A stretch of 64,000 nucleotides of DNA from Dictyophora rubrovolvata (GCA_029959195.1 CP114118.1:2108001-2172000); one strand, 5' to 3'. Numbered from the stretch's first letter, positions 11,087 through 22,881 are shown. Translations and numbers: made by a program. Notes: generated by a model from the letters alone, not told the origin.

Positions 11087-13187
11087 ATGTACGCCTTGGC
11101 TCAGTTCGTTGCAATTGCTGCTCTCGCTGTGCCAACAGTTTTGGCCCAGTCCGCTGTCTGGGGACAATGCGGTATGTAATATTCCTTCAAACCGAATGGC
11201 AGGTTAGCTCATCTACTCCCATTAAGGTGGTGAGGGCTGGTCAGGTAAATTGTAACCGAGAGTACGATTATACCGTTCTCTTGAATCACAGCTCTTTAGG
11301 TGCTACTACTTGTGCTTCCGGTGCCACCTGCGTTTTCAGCAACCCATATTACTCCCAGTGTCTTCCTGTGAGTCGCATAATTATAGAGTATAAAGAAATA
11401 AACCTAAGGCATGCACATATAGTCCACCTCTACTCCCACTCAACCATCTCCTTCCCCTTCTCCGTCGAACCCACCGCCATCGAACCCAGGGGGAGGCACT
11501 CCCGTTTCTACTGGTATAGTCGGCCAACCCACTGGCCCAGGTCTGAACTTGGCTGCTAAGAAAGCCAGCAAAAAGTACTTTGGATCAGCCACCGACAACC
11601 CAGGTAGGTGCCCATTCTACACTTGCGGTATACGAAAACTGAATCACGTTAGAATTTACCGATGCCGCTTACCTCAAGATCCTTAACAACACCAACGAAT
11701 TTGGTCAAATTACCCCCGGAAACAGTATGAAATGGGTTAGTATAATTCATTCGATACGCATATATCTCTGTTGATAAACTCCCGTAAACCAGGATGCTAC
11801 TGAACCGGAGCAAAACGTCTTTACTTTTTCTGGTGGTGATCAAGTTTTAGATCTTGCTAAGGCCAATGGACAAATTCTTCGCGCTCACAACCTCGGTATG
11901 TCGTTGGTTAGATTTCTTTGAGCTTTTGGGACTCACAAATAAATTTTTTCAAGTGTGGTACAATCAACTACCTTCATGGTACTATATACATGGTTTCTTC
12001 CTTTCCCGAAAATATCTAACCTTTGGAAATTAGGGTCACTAGTGGTACTTGGACCAACGCTACCTTGACTGCCGCATTGGTAAACCACATCACTAACGTT
12101 GCTGGTCACTACAAAGGACAAGTCTACTGCTGGGGTTAGTCGAAATTTTTGAATTACTTTTTTCCAAGTATAACGGTAATTAAAAGATGCTGTCAACGAA
12201 CCATTCAATGATGATGGTGAGCATTATTATTTCCTTTTATATGAGAGTCGATTCACATCTTTCGCGATAAAGGCACTTACCGTACTGATGTCTTCTACGA
12301 GAACATCGGTGTCGAATACATTGCCATCGCTTTGCGAACTGCCCGTGAAGCCGACCCCAATGCCAAACTTTACATTAACGGTAGGGATCCATTTCTTGTG
12401 GGGTGATCGCATTTACTGAATTGATTTAGAATATAACATCGAATACGCTGGTGCCAAGGCAACTGCTTTGGTCGACCTTGTCCAGAGTCTACAGGCACAA
12501 GGTGTTCCGCTCGACGGTATTGGTGTTCAAGGCCGTAAAATCTCTATTATTATTTTTTCATAATTGCCCAAATCCTAACGCGTACCTTCAGACTTGATTG
12601 TTGGAGAAGTGCCAACTGATCTCGAACAACAACTGCAAACCTACGCGGCCCTGGGTGTCGAAGTTGCCATCACTGAACTTGACATCCGTGAGTATTTGAG
12701 GGTTAAACAATATCTAACGTCTCATTGACATAATATAGGAATGTATGTAGGCCCATATTCCTTGAAACTGATCAAGACAATCTAATCAATGGCACAGGAC
12801 TTTGCCCGAGACTGATGCGCTCCTTGCTCAACAACAAACCGACTACGAAAGCGTTATTACCGCCTGTAACAATGTTGAAGGATGTATTGGAGTGTATGTA
12901 CAGCTGTCATTCATTCGCTGCCATATTTTTAACCGGTATATAGTACTATTTGGGATTACACCGACAAGGTAATTCATCCGTATCAGCTGTCAATCAAGAA
13001 AATGGAGACTTAGTACCTTTGATCTAGTACTCCTGGGTTCCTAGTACCTTCTCTGGTCAGGGTGATGCTTGCCCATGGGACAACAACCTCTTGATTAAGG
13101 TAAAACCCAAGATAATTTTAGGATTTAACCTCATCACTGTTGTTTTTTTAGCCTGCCTATAACGGTATACTCGAAGGGTTTGCCTGA
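11087..13187 (+). CDS. Endo-1,4-beta-xylanase, GH10 with N-terminal CBM1
   Basis: A secreted xylanase that cleaves beta-1,4-xylan internally and binds cellulose. Seventeen exons give 411 aa. Residues 1 to about 20 are a signal peptide ending in VLA-Q. A fungal cellulose-binding CBM1 follows (WGQCGGEGWSG, then [21 protein letters not shown]), then a Ser/Pro/Thr linker, then GH10 from about residue 95. The acid/base Glu is in [10 protein letters not shown] and the nucleophile Glu in [17 protein letters not shown] and [14 protein letters not shown] are further GH10 marks. Exons (end points): 11171, 11227-11244, 11300-11367, 11423-11603, 11653-11735, 11793-11895, 11954-11978, 12034-12134, 12187-12216, 12273-12380, 12430-12534, 12592-12687, 12739-12742, 12798-12893, 12944-12968, 13028-13099, 13152-13187. 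Exon 13 is just 4 nt and sits three residues after the nucleophile. Confidence 0.95.
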
Positions 13188-13321
13188 ACTCTCACATCTC
13201 AGAATTTTCGCTTCCCCAAGCTCTGATGTTCAATTATATTAGTAATTTGAAAATCTGATGTCAATCAAATCGTGTTTGGTTGATGTACTTGTATATAAAT
13301 TGTTTTTCCTAAAAAATAGTT

Positions 13322-14117
13322 TCAAGTTGTCATTTTGTCCAACCACTGACTGACGACCAAACACAGCTGTTCGCCACATGTGTCTCTCCAAAAGTGATCC
13401 GCATTGTCAATCATATAAGTTGAAAATTGACCTTTTGCAATGCCTTTCAAACTGGCGATCCATTGTTCATATTTTCGAAGAGAAGTGAACTGATCTTGAT
13501 CGCCATATAGGACCAAAACGTTGGAGTCTACTTCTTGGAGTAATTGTTTCAAACCGGATTCATAAGCCGAGCCATTAAATAGTGTAAGAAGACTTCTGAC
13601 GCCTAAGGGATATGATAATAAGATATGGAATGTCTTGGTGGGAAACGGTGAGAGAGGATGCAACGATGCAATGAGCGATCCGTGTGAATAGCCCTGTTAT
13701 CTATATATCACTTAAGATTGACAGGCCATAGATTAATTTTTCCTTACCACTAAAACGAGGGCGTCGACGCGCCCGAGTTTCATTATTGTTCCGCGCACGA
13801 GTTCTTGAAGATCCTGGGCTTCTGGCAGGCCAGTGATAGAAAATCGAGAGTTGTACATCAATACACTGAAGCCTCTAGCCAAGAAAACGCGTCTAATCGT
13901 CGAAAGAACGCTAAGAAAGCACGAAAATATTAGGGGCAGCCTGAGTGCGCATGGCTGTCCTCACGCACGGGTCATGCATGCTTCCACCTAACGGCGCCCA
14001 GGGATGTAAGAAAACCGCCAATTTGACCGCGCCAGCTGTATTTGACTCAGGCGACGCATTGAAATATCGAATTTGAAGAGAACCTCGCGAAGTGACGAAG
14101 TTATGGTTGTCCGACAT
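13322..14117 (-). CDS. Small alpha/beta hydrolase
   Basis: An alpha/beta-hydrolase-fold protein of unknown substrate. Model: complement of 13969-14117, 13748-13910 and 13322-13693, 227 aa. The nucleophile elbow is GYSHGS, created across the second splice junction; the likely acid is the Asp in YGDQDQF and the likely base the His in NADHFW. HPWAPLGG near residue 35 resembles an oxyanion-loop segment. The first donor was placed at 13968 (GTGCGT) because only that gives the conserved MHDPVLSTIRRVFLARGFSV reading. No signal peptide is apparent, so it is probably cytosolic. It is divergent from the gene at 14242 with only about 125 bp between the start codons, and convergent with the xylanase. Confidence 0.8.
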
Positions 14118-14241
14118 GGACGTAAATATTCACATTTCGCACGTGACATACGGAGTATAACACGCAAATAAGTAAGCAAACACCCACAGCGTCCCTTGTT
14201 CCAAGTCAAAGCTCGTCTTGTTTTGTCTCGTCGTCGGAAAT

Positions 14242-15870
14242 ATGTGAGTGTGGATATATTTAACTACATATTCGCTGTCTTTATCGATTGTTCAGGCCTC
14301 TTCCTGACGAGCGACCCCGCAAAACCGTGGCTAATCTCATCGGCCAGTTTGAAAAGGTAAAAGCTGCCACGACGCCAACGGTTCCCATTATTCCGAGAAC
14401 ATCCAGCGTGACGAGTCATCGCACTGGTGATTCCGCATTAGAAGAGGTGAAGGAAAAGCGTGAATGGCCTCCGAAGTCTGCACCTCCTCCAGTTGCTGTT
14501 GATCATGCTCCGAGCGTGTCACCTATACCAGATCCCCCAAAAGAATCCGCCGTGGTGGATACGCCTTCAGACTCTTCCCCTTCAGACTCTTCCCCTCTTG
14601 AGAATGTAATTGAATCCATTCCCCCTGTACAAATTACACCTCCAACTCCCGCAACCCCAACACCAGTGATAGTAACGGTTGATCAAAATGTGCCAGTTGC
14701 TACAAAGTCCAAACCAGAAACGACCAAAACAGTAGTTAAGACCACTCCTAGAGTAGCCTCGAATAACGCCTCAACGGCTTCCAAAACATCTATCAAGACT
14801 ACCCCTTCAAAGGTTGCAAAGACTGCACCAGCTCTTGCAAAGTCCGGTGGCAGAACGTCCATTTCTACCCCCGTAAGGACACCGGTGAAGTCAACGGGTA
14901 CTCCTCGAAATACTACTTCAAGCCCCCTAGTTTCTACCCCAATCCGTGCTAAATCTCCTTCAGAGGTTAGTACGAGATCGCCTCTTACGCGTCCAAAGAC
15001 TCCCAGTCATTTATACACCCCAACTGCTGCTTCCCTTGCCCGCTCCAGAAATAACGCTCCACCTCCGCCTGTCGAGAAACCGAAGCGTAAACTTACTACA
15101 GATTTGACAAAGCCTACCGCCGCATCTGCATCGAGGATGCGATCTATAGCGACACCTACCACGATCTCACGCAGTCCCAAAGCTGCCCCCGTCACCAAGC
15201 CTACCATCAAACCTTCCACACCCGCTTCGAAAGTGGTTGGTGCGATTAGATCAACAATAGTCAAAACGCCTTCGCGACCTACCACTGCGAAAGTAGCACA
15301 GAGTAACTCTACAGAAACTCATAACTCCGAGGCGGGCATTCCAGCACAGCCTGGGAGCGACGTATCTCTAGTTCATGGGTCACCCGAAGCCGAAGCGGAA
15401 ACGGGAGACGATGGGATGGAAGAACAACATTCAAAAGAGAAGGAGGAAATTGAGAATTACGATAACGATTTCGCAGACGAATTCCATGCACCGGTCGACG
15501 AGCCAGAGCGGGTGGATGACAATTTATCAGGAATTCATGTGAGATAACTTTCAATATCAGACTTCGTAGGCACGTTTCTTAGACTTCAAATTCTGTATCT
15601 CAGGAACCAGCAGAAGTGGACCACGTTTCTGGAACAGAAGATACCAGCACCCTCAACCTCAACGGGAGTCCGTCAAGCATCACCCCCCACGAGCCCCAAA
15701 CAAACGAATCAGTTGTCGTAGAAAATGCAATTGAATTAGAAACTGAACCAAGTCTTGGTGCAGGCGCCGAGCTGGAGGATCTTGTCAATATGCTTCAAAC
15801 AACCCCCAACGTAGAGCGACCATCCTTCGAAGCAGTCAGTGCGGGGGAGATACCTGACGAACATCAATGA
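14242..15870 (+). CDS. Low-complexity S/T/P-rich protein with an intron-split start codon
   Basis: I do not recognise a domain. The model joins 14242-14243, 14296-15538 and 15604-15870 (503 aa). The long second exon has no usable ATG at its 5' end. Splicing AT (14242-14243) to G (14296) across a 52-nt intron makes the start codon and reads MPLPDERPRKTVANLIGQFE. The first 20 residues look ordered and may be a short conserved motif; about residues 60-400 are rich in TP, SP and basic residues (for example STPVRTPVKSTGTPR), resembling disordered scaffolds and possible kinase or microtubule-binding tails; the C-terminal 140 residues are acidic. A 65-nt phase-0 intron precedes the last exon. Function unknown. 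Confidence 0.72.
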
Positions 15871-16219
15871 CCAACGAACAATAACTGCATGATTGATAAT
15901 GACTTTTTCCTGCTAATGTGATATTTCTTTCCTTCAATATTAATATTCCCTTTCTCTCATGTTTCAGCCCTTTCTCATTCATTTATGGTCCTTTTTCGTG
16001 GTTTGACTCTATGTAGTTCTTTTTTTTCTCTTCCTCTCTGCTTGCATAACTGAGACGAGACGTGGCATGCATCTGTCTCACGAATTAGTAGCCATTTTAT
16101 TATACCCTCAATAAGAATATGTTTTGCATTACCCACTTCGAGTTCAGCCACGTGCCAGACTAGTATGACGCAGACGCGTGCACGAATACACGCGCCTTCA
16201 CTTGATTACTGGTCCGCTC
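15871..16219. other. Intergenic, pyrimidine-rich
   Basis: 3' region of the 503-aa gene followed by the YVC1-like promoter. Runs of T and C near 15960-16040 are typical of fungal UTRs and promoters. No other gene seen. Confidence 0.45.
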
Positions 16220-19200
16220 ATGGCCACCTTTCTTGACGGCGAGATACCCTCGGAAAATGGGCCCAGTCCTTCTGAAACTCAATTTGCGTCAACGCGAGTA
16301 TACCCGCTCATCCATATTATTAAAAAAGATGCCATCGTCGGTTATTTCTCGTCGACATGATCAATGTTTGCTCACTGTTATCGTTAGGAAAACATTGGTA
16401 TGAAACTTGCACTTTTTGAACATCGAGCAAGTTGGTTTTATATTCACTCTTTATACACTATCGGTAGACACCGCGTTGACATGGGAGTAAGGCCCGTTAT
16501 ACACTATTGACTCAACATCAGCTACTGATGGAGACCACGCTCCCACTACTAGACAATTAACTGCATCCGACGTAAACTTCACCATAGTCAGACCTTTGGT
16601 ATTAAAGTACGGAAGGCTACGAAATTTAGCCCTGATTTACGCCTGTCTTGTTGTTCGAGCGCATTTTCGGCGTCTGGCAGAAGACAACCTTGCGCACTCC
16701 AGCCTCAACCATTCACGCTCCTTAATATGCGAGCTATTGGCCATTAAGTGTTTACGGCTTTTCGCTACGAATTATTTTGAGCTTGCAGCAGTTCTGACTC
16801 ATAGCTGGAACCCTTTAACCGGTGCACCCCCGGAATCAGTTAGTTTGATAAAAAAGACACTGGCCATTCGAAGGAGCGACGATGTAGATATACTATCCAG
16901 CGCATTGGAGGTATGTTCGTGAAAATCGTTCGGCACGTACTTTCTCATCCTCATAGATGGCGATATCCACCGACTCCAAACGATTTATTTCTCTACCTTT
17001 AACTCAAGCCATCGTCAACGATATTTACTCTGGTAATGTGTCACTATAATATGCCTTGCATTCCTCAAAGCACTGAACCCTGATAGGTCGTATCGTTTTT
17101 ACAACTATATCTAAAAATTCACTTGTTGCAGATAACTACAAACAACGTAAAATCGAGATATACGATTGCCGCAAAGCCCCAATCTTGGATCATTACAGGC
17201 CAGTCGTTTTATGTTTACTATAATCGTATTCAATATCTGATTTTATGTCCAGGCTGCGCGTTCCTCGATACAGTCACTTTTTGCAGATGATCAACTCTAC
17301 TGTTCTCCTGGCATTGTTTTTGCTATGCCTCACTAGTAAGTCGCTGTGTTTCCGGAGGGCGGATTATTGGATTGACTCTTTACCACGAGACAAGGACCTT
17401 CGTATCATGACTGTCTATGAAAAGATTTTTATTCTGTTTGGGGCGGCTTTCGCGTTAGCGGAATATACAGCTTCCAGAGAATACGGATTGCACAGTGAGT
17501 GTTTTTTATACCTTCTTTGACAGTCTGAACAGTTTTTTTACATGTTTTAAGTTTACATGGCCAATGTAAGCTGGAACAAGCTGGAATAAATAATTGTTCG
17601 CCTTTGACAGATATTTTATTTTGAAAGATATGGAACGTCTTCGATGTAAGTATCTGGACTACGTTTGAACCATTTCATTCACCCCCTCCTCTTATAGACT
17701 ACGTTTATTTTCATTGGCTGTGTATACCTTATTTTTCGACTGCGAGGTTTAATGCATGATAATGGTACGTAAAACCCACTCTCCCGACTCGTAATTTGCT
17801 CAATGATGTTGAAGAGTGGTCAAGTAGCGTGGCGTTCGATGTATTGTTAGTGGGGTCTGTTTTTTTGGAGTAATTCTGTCGTAACAATATACTTGTAGAT
17901 CTTGCGGAGCCTGTATTTTATTCCCAAGGTAACAAACGTGTTTCAGCCATGGAATGCACTCAAAACTATTTTTAGGCTTGCATTTTTCGCCATTTCAAAC
18001 AACGTGGTAGTATTGTAAGTGTATTATGATATTCTCTCATTCAGAATTTATCATAAACCTAATAGGGCTCTGCGGGGAATGATAGTGAGTTTACATAAAG
18101 TGTGCTTAGGCGTACTGTGTCATTGTTGCAACCCAGACGGATTTCGTATTTTTTATGACTATCGCTTCGATATGCTTCAGCGGATTGCTGTTTACCCTCT
18201 GGGAGTTGGCACAATTGACACCGGGAAATCACTGGACAATAAAATCTATTGCGTGGCTTCTATTGCAAATCTGGTTTGGTTAGTTGTGTTTTTTTTTGTG
18301 AAAATAGCGCTGTGTATGATCTTTGTTGTTTCAGGAAACACCAGCCTTACCTTTCAACAAGCAGAAAGCTTCCATCCCCTTTTTGTAGGTTTACGTGTTT
18401 AGGTGCATATGTCCAAAAAAAAAAAACTTCGATGTTTTAGGGACCCATCCTCATGGTTACCTTTGCTGCACTATCAAACACTTTGCTCATTACTAGTTCG
18501 ATCTACTTTTATTCCTGAAATGAGGATTTGGCTGTGCTAAAACGAATTGTTTCAGTTCTCATATCGATCTTGTCGAATACATTCGCACGAATTGACGCGG
18601 TATGTTTCGTTTATTCTGCAGATTAAAAAAATAACACCCGATGGATACAGAATGCAATTGAAGAGGTATGTTGAAGTCTTGTTTTGGCTGTGTTCAAATT
18701 TCCAATCTAGATGAAAGCACCTCTTTCAATTTACCATCTCAACTATAGAAGGGTATGTGCGATCGGAGATCTGTGGAAGGTGTTTCATGTGTCGTTTTTA
18801 AGGGTGAAGACAGAAGCATTATTTTCATATCAACCCCCTTTCAATCTCTTAGCATACGCGGTCCTTGCGCCCTTAAGTTGGTTTGTATCACCAAGGACTT
18901 TGCACTCGGCTAACGTGTTTCTGATTCGCGTAACGGTGAGTATGGTACATACATAGTTATTCAATGTGTTATTAAGCGGACTTATCACCTCCTGTTTGGA
19001 GTCGTTTCCTATTCTTCTAATTATTGCCGCATATGAGCGACACGTCGCATTTACGTCGGGGTCGACATTCCGCCGGAAGTCTACCAAAGTGGCAAAGTAT
19101 TTGGCGTATAGGTTGGATTTCAATTTTCGTCTAGCTTGACGATAATACACTAATGGAATGCGCGACATTACGGACACATTTACATAGGTTTCCTAGGAAA

Positions 19201-19954
19201 AGTGCCACTTTGATTGAAGCTATTGTTGGCACTTCACCGACGGCCGATACGGGTGAAAGTTTATTGGGCGAGGAAATCCGCAGCGATCTTTTTGCGCCAA
19301 TCGCTGAGTCCAGAGATATATTCAGGAACTCCAAATATTTTGGACCGTCCGAGACAGCAGATGTGCAAGAGCAGCCTCAGGTTCGCATGATGACTCCTTC
19401 ACTGTCATCGTTCACAGTAATGGTAGTAATATAATAATAATCTTAAACAGCAAACCATTCCTTCGAGTTCTCAAGTTTGGGATCGGGAAAATGCCGCATT
19501 TCCTAGAGGTACATACATGGAGTCTATCATTATTGAATTCGTTTTAAGATAAAACCGATCTCCAAGTTACAGGGACAGGAACTCATGCCCCTCCACCCAG
19601 CCCGCTGGAACAATTATTTTCTCGCAGACCCGTCAGTGTCATTGACCGATCAACAGGAACCACGGAAGAAACATTTGAAGGTCTCTCAAACAATATCACA
19701 AAATTACAGCACGCGTTGGATCAACTTAATACCGACTCAATCCCAAAACTTGCGGGGGAAGTTAACGAGATCCACGTAAGATTCACGGTTCATTACTGAA
19801 TTAAATGGGGGTGTAACTCATAGCCTTTTTTTGCTTTTGATATGTAAAAATATACATATAGGAACGGCAGGCTCGCATAGAAAGTTTGCTATTGACGCTT
19901 ACCAGGAGTCTGAGGGGAGGAGGAATTGATGACATCCGAAATGGGACTTTTTGA
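16220..19954 (+). CDS. YVC1: YVC1-like (TRP-type) calcium channel, 26 exons
   Basis: A predicted TRP-family cation channel; yeast YVC1 releases Ca2+ from the vacuole. Twenty-six exons stay in frame and give 740 aa. Marks in order: STRVYPLIHIIKKDAIV, EQLTASDVNFTIVRPLV, a soluble helical domain, DNYKQRKIEIYDCRKAPILD, then about six to seven membrane helices (INSTVLLALFLLCLT; IFILFGAAFALAEYTA; FIFIGCVYLIFRLRG; CGACILFPRLAFFA; FVFFMTIASICFSGLLFTLW; GPILMVTFAALSNTLL), the post-pore FARIDANAIEEHLFQ and VKTEALFSYQPPFNLLAY, and a soluble tail ending in a short coiled-coil-like stretch. Exons of 19 (16468), 14 (17552), 18 (17628), 19 (18066) and 15 nt (18651) occur. The intron at 17199-17252 needs a GC donor to keep HYRLRVPRY. 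The start at 16220 (MATFLDGEIPSENG) is the in-frame ATG of exon 1. Confidence 0.88.
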
Positions 19955-20354
19955 AGGGATCTTTCTATAGGATTATTGAATTTGTTGCCTTAAGTTTTAA
20001 ACGTCGACTCCACGCCGATGGGTGAAAAAGGCTATGAGCATGCCAATTTACTTTTGCAAGATAATGTAGATTTTTACCGCTATGCCTATAATAAAATTTC
20101 GCTAACTATATATAGCGCCGGCGGAGAGCTGATCATGAGGCTGACTGACATCTTATGAAAAAAAAACTTAAGCCCAGATGGAATGGCATAATAAATTTGG
20201 TGACTAGGAGTAATCGCCGTAGTCAGATTGCATAAAACAATAGATGGAAGAGGTATGGATTTTAACATAATGCAACCTTATATGCCTGGGCATAAGATAT
20301 GAGTGGGTAGATGCGACGCCGCGTGAAGTTTGTTCTTCTAAGACATCCGTAATT
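19955..20354. other. Convergent 3' region of YVC1-like and RPS10
   Basis: AT-rich spacer between two stop codons. It should hold both 3' UTRs and polyadenylation sites. Nothing else was seen. Confidence 0.5.
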
Positions 20355-20907
20355 TTATTCTCGTGGAGCACCCCGACCAACACCGGCAAATTGTGGTCTG
20401 AACTCTCCAGGTGCACCCTCTTTCTTACCGCCATCATCACGACGACGGTAATCATCCCTATCTCCGCGGGGAGCTCGGTAGGTTCCTTCACCTCCGCCAC
20501 GAGGAGTGGGTCGCTGGGGGCGGGCGGCCTTTTTGTGAGTTGCAGGAACAATTTCGGCGGGGAGATGAAGCCTTGACAAAGACATAAAAAAGTTGAACAA
20601 TAATTGACAAGTTTACGTACCATTCACGGAAGTATGTTAAACCTTCGGTGGTAAGAGTGTAGTAGTAATATTGCCATGAAAACTGGGTTTTAACGAAACC
20701 CTTCGAGGTCAAGCTCTGCATTGCTTTAATAACTTCCAAGTTGGGAACATCAAGATCCTCGTGTTTGGGGGCATTGTAATCTTTTTTGGCAACCATAACG
20801 CCCTCTGAGACGGAGTAAATACGAGACTGGCTGGGCTTAGCATTCTCTAACACACCTGAAAACAGGGCTTCATAAATCTTACGGCGGTTGTCTTTCGGAA
20901 TGATCAT
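20355..20907 (-). CDS. RPS10: 40S ribosomal protein S10 (eS10)
   Basis: A small-subunit ribosomal protein. Model: complement of 20621-20907 and 20355-20571, 167 aa, the family length. It opens [19 protein letters not shown], followed by [38 protein letters not shown] and [13 protein letters not shown], the eS10 winged-helix domain, and ends in an Arg/Gly-rich tail. A 49-nt phase-2 intron splits the Trp codon in FREWLHLP. The leader upstream of 20907 probably contains a further intron. It is divergent from an SFP1-like factor gene; in yeast SFP1 activates ribosomal-protein genes, so the arrangement is suggestive, not proof, of control. Confidence 0.96.
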
Positions 20908-21673
20908 CTTGAAATCTGGACAGATGATAATATAAATACAATTAGCGAATATTACCCTTTCAAAGGTGACACACCGAAGGGTAATCTGTAGACAGAGGGG
21001 GGGAAACAAGATTAGTAACACTGTAATCCGGCAGCTAAGAGATGCATCCATCAAAATTTCAACGCTTTTGTGTCACAGTAATCGAGTATACAGGCCACTC
21101 CATGAACCAGAATATCAGAAATCTTCACTCACAGCAAATTATCCTCGAGGGACGATGGCTTTTGGTCGTTGTTTGTGATGTGAGGACTTTGATTTAGCGC
21201 ACAGACAAGTTTGAAGCGGAGTTTTGGGCCGAATCCCGGGGAATCCGGGACGAAGCTTGGGACAAATATTCGACCGAACAAACGTCACTTTTTCTGAAGT
21301 GTCGAAGATACGGGCTATTGAAAAAAACGCACAGATATATTCAGGCTGTTATGTACTAATAACGAACAAGGAAAGGAAAGGCAAGTTATCCTGCCATGTC
21401 TTGCAGTACTCAGTGGGCGTATGACTTCCTGTTAGAGACATTGTCTCTGACATCTGGCATCTGGATTCTGCGATGGATCTAGCATGTCACGTGGGAAGCG
21501 CGCTAAAAAACCTGCATTCTCCCTGGCCGTGTTATTCCCGTTCGGGAATTTATATATAAACTGATTTTTAATTTTTTTTCTCCCAAAAATTCACAGAAAT
21601 TCTTTCATATATAAAGAGCTCGGTTGCTCCTCCACCGCACCGGTCCCCATTTTCCCTGTTTCTCGACCCCATC
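20908..21673. promoter_or_regulatory. Bidirectional promoter, RPS10 and SFP1-like factor
   Basis: 766 bp between two divergent start codons. It includes T-rich tracts near 21570-21590 and a TATATAAA at 21608-21615, about 60 bp before the ATG at 21674. No coding frame was recognised. The RPS10 leader probably occupies part of it. Confidence 0.5.
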
Positions 21674-22881
21674 ATGCACTTCGAGTACGTTTCTTGTCTC
21701 GCTGCTTTTAAAGTATCCTGATACAACTGGACTAGTAACTCAGAGCCAACTTACTATTCGGTGGATGACCCTTCCGCTGCACGCATAATGGAAAAGGATT
21801 ATGTACGTGTTAATTACTGTCTTGATATTGCACGTGCCTACATCTCTACCAATTTTTCTTTTTTTTTTGAACAGTATTCAAATTTTGTATGCTGTGGCAT
21901 TAGACTCGGCGATTTACATGAATTGGTCAACCACTTTGAGGAACACCACGCGCAAGCGACGTTGTCTTCGTTTCCCGAGTCACTTCCTGAGCCAGCACCA
22001 CCTCCGTCTCCAATTATTGAATCGCCGGTGTCCGCATGTCCGCTGACGCCTTCACCTCCAAATCTTTTCCCGACATTAACTGCACCCTTCACTCCGGCAA
22101 CAGCCTTTGCTTCGACAATACATCCAGATTCTTCAGCATACTCGGAACACAATTACCCCAGAGAAGTTAGGTCGCTCGATCGGTCCTACTCTGAATTCAT
22201 ATTACATGACCAAAAGAAGAGCCAAGCACATACTTCTCTCTGGTCGTCCTCAGCGTCAGGTGCCTGCACCACGACCTGCAGTATTGCCGGCAGCGATGCT
22301 TATGCTATACACCCCTCATTGATTCAATCAACCCTGAACGCAGAGTCGTCTATTATTCCTCCACCACCAACCAATTTAGACCCGACTCCTGAACACACTC
22401 CCAAGCGGAAGCTCGTGCAGGGCCAGAACAATCCTTCAAAGTCCCATGATTTCCCCCCAACTCTCGCCCCAACTCCTATATATGCTCGCCATCCAAACTT
22501 GTCTATCATCACTGATCTCAGTCAAGATTTATTATCATCTCCGGATGAAGGGGGGAGAAGCACTTCGGACGTCCCAGCGCTTGTTGATAGCAAAGAAATT
22601 AATCAATCACATAGTCGCCGTAAAAAGGTTCTTCACAATAATAACCTCAAGCCGGTTCGAGAAAAGACGTACAAATGTCCGGTATGTTTTTCTTTTTCCA
22701 GGGCGCTATCTCCGTTAACAAGCATAACCGAAGCATGCTGGATGCGTCAAGGTAAGTAGATATCGATTTCTTTTATTTTCTTCTTTCTTACTGATAACAC
22801 GTGTCGTCTTTCTAGTCTTACTTGAACTTGAATGGACTAAAATATCACCTCACTAAAGGTGTTTGCTCTCTTTCTTCTTAA
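21674..22881 (+). CDS. SFP1-like zinc-finger transcription factor
   Basis: A predicted DNA-binding regulator. Model: 21674-21684, 21736-21802, 21875-22681, 22734-22751 and 22816-22881, 322 aa. The N-terminus MHFDNSEPTYYSVDDPSAAR and SNFVCCGIRLGDLHELVNHFEEHH form a first finger-like unit (Cys-Cys, His-His). The middle is Pro/Ser-rich. The C-terminal finger is CPHAGCVKSYLNLNGLKYHL plus TKGVC (CX4C, then His and His/Cys), like fungal SFP1-type factors. The second Cys of that finger lies in an 18-nt exon (HAGCVK). The first coding exon is 11 nt. The protein ends eight residues after the finger helix if 22858-22881 is read through, which is shorter than I would expect; a further downstream exon cannot be excluded. 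Confidence 0.78.
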
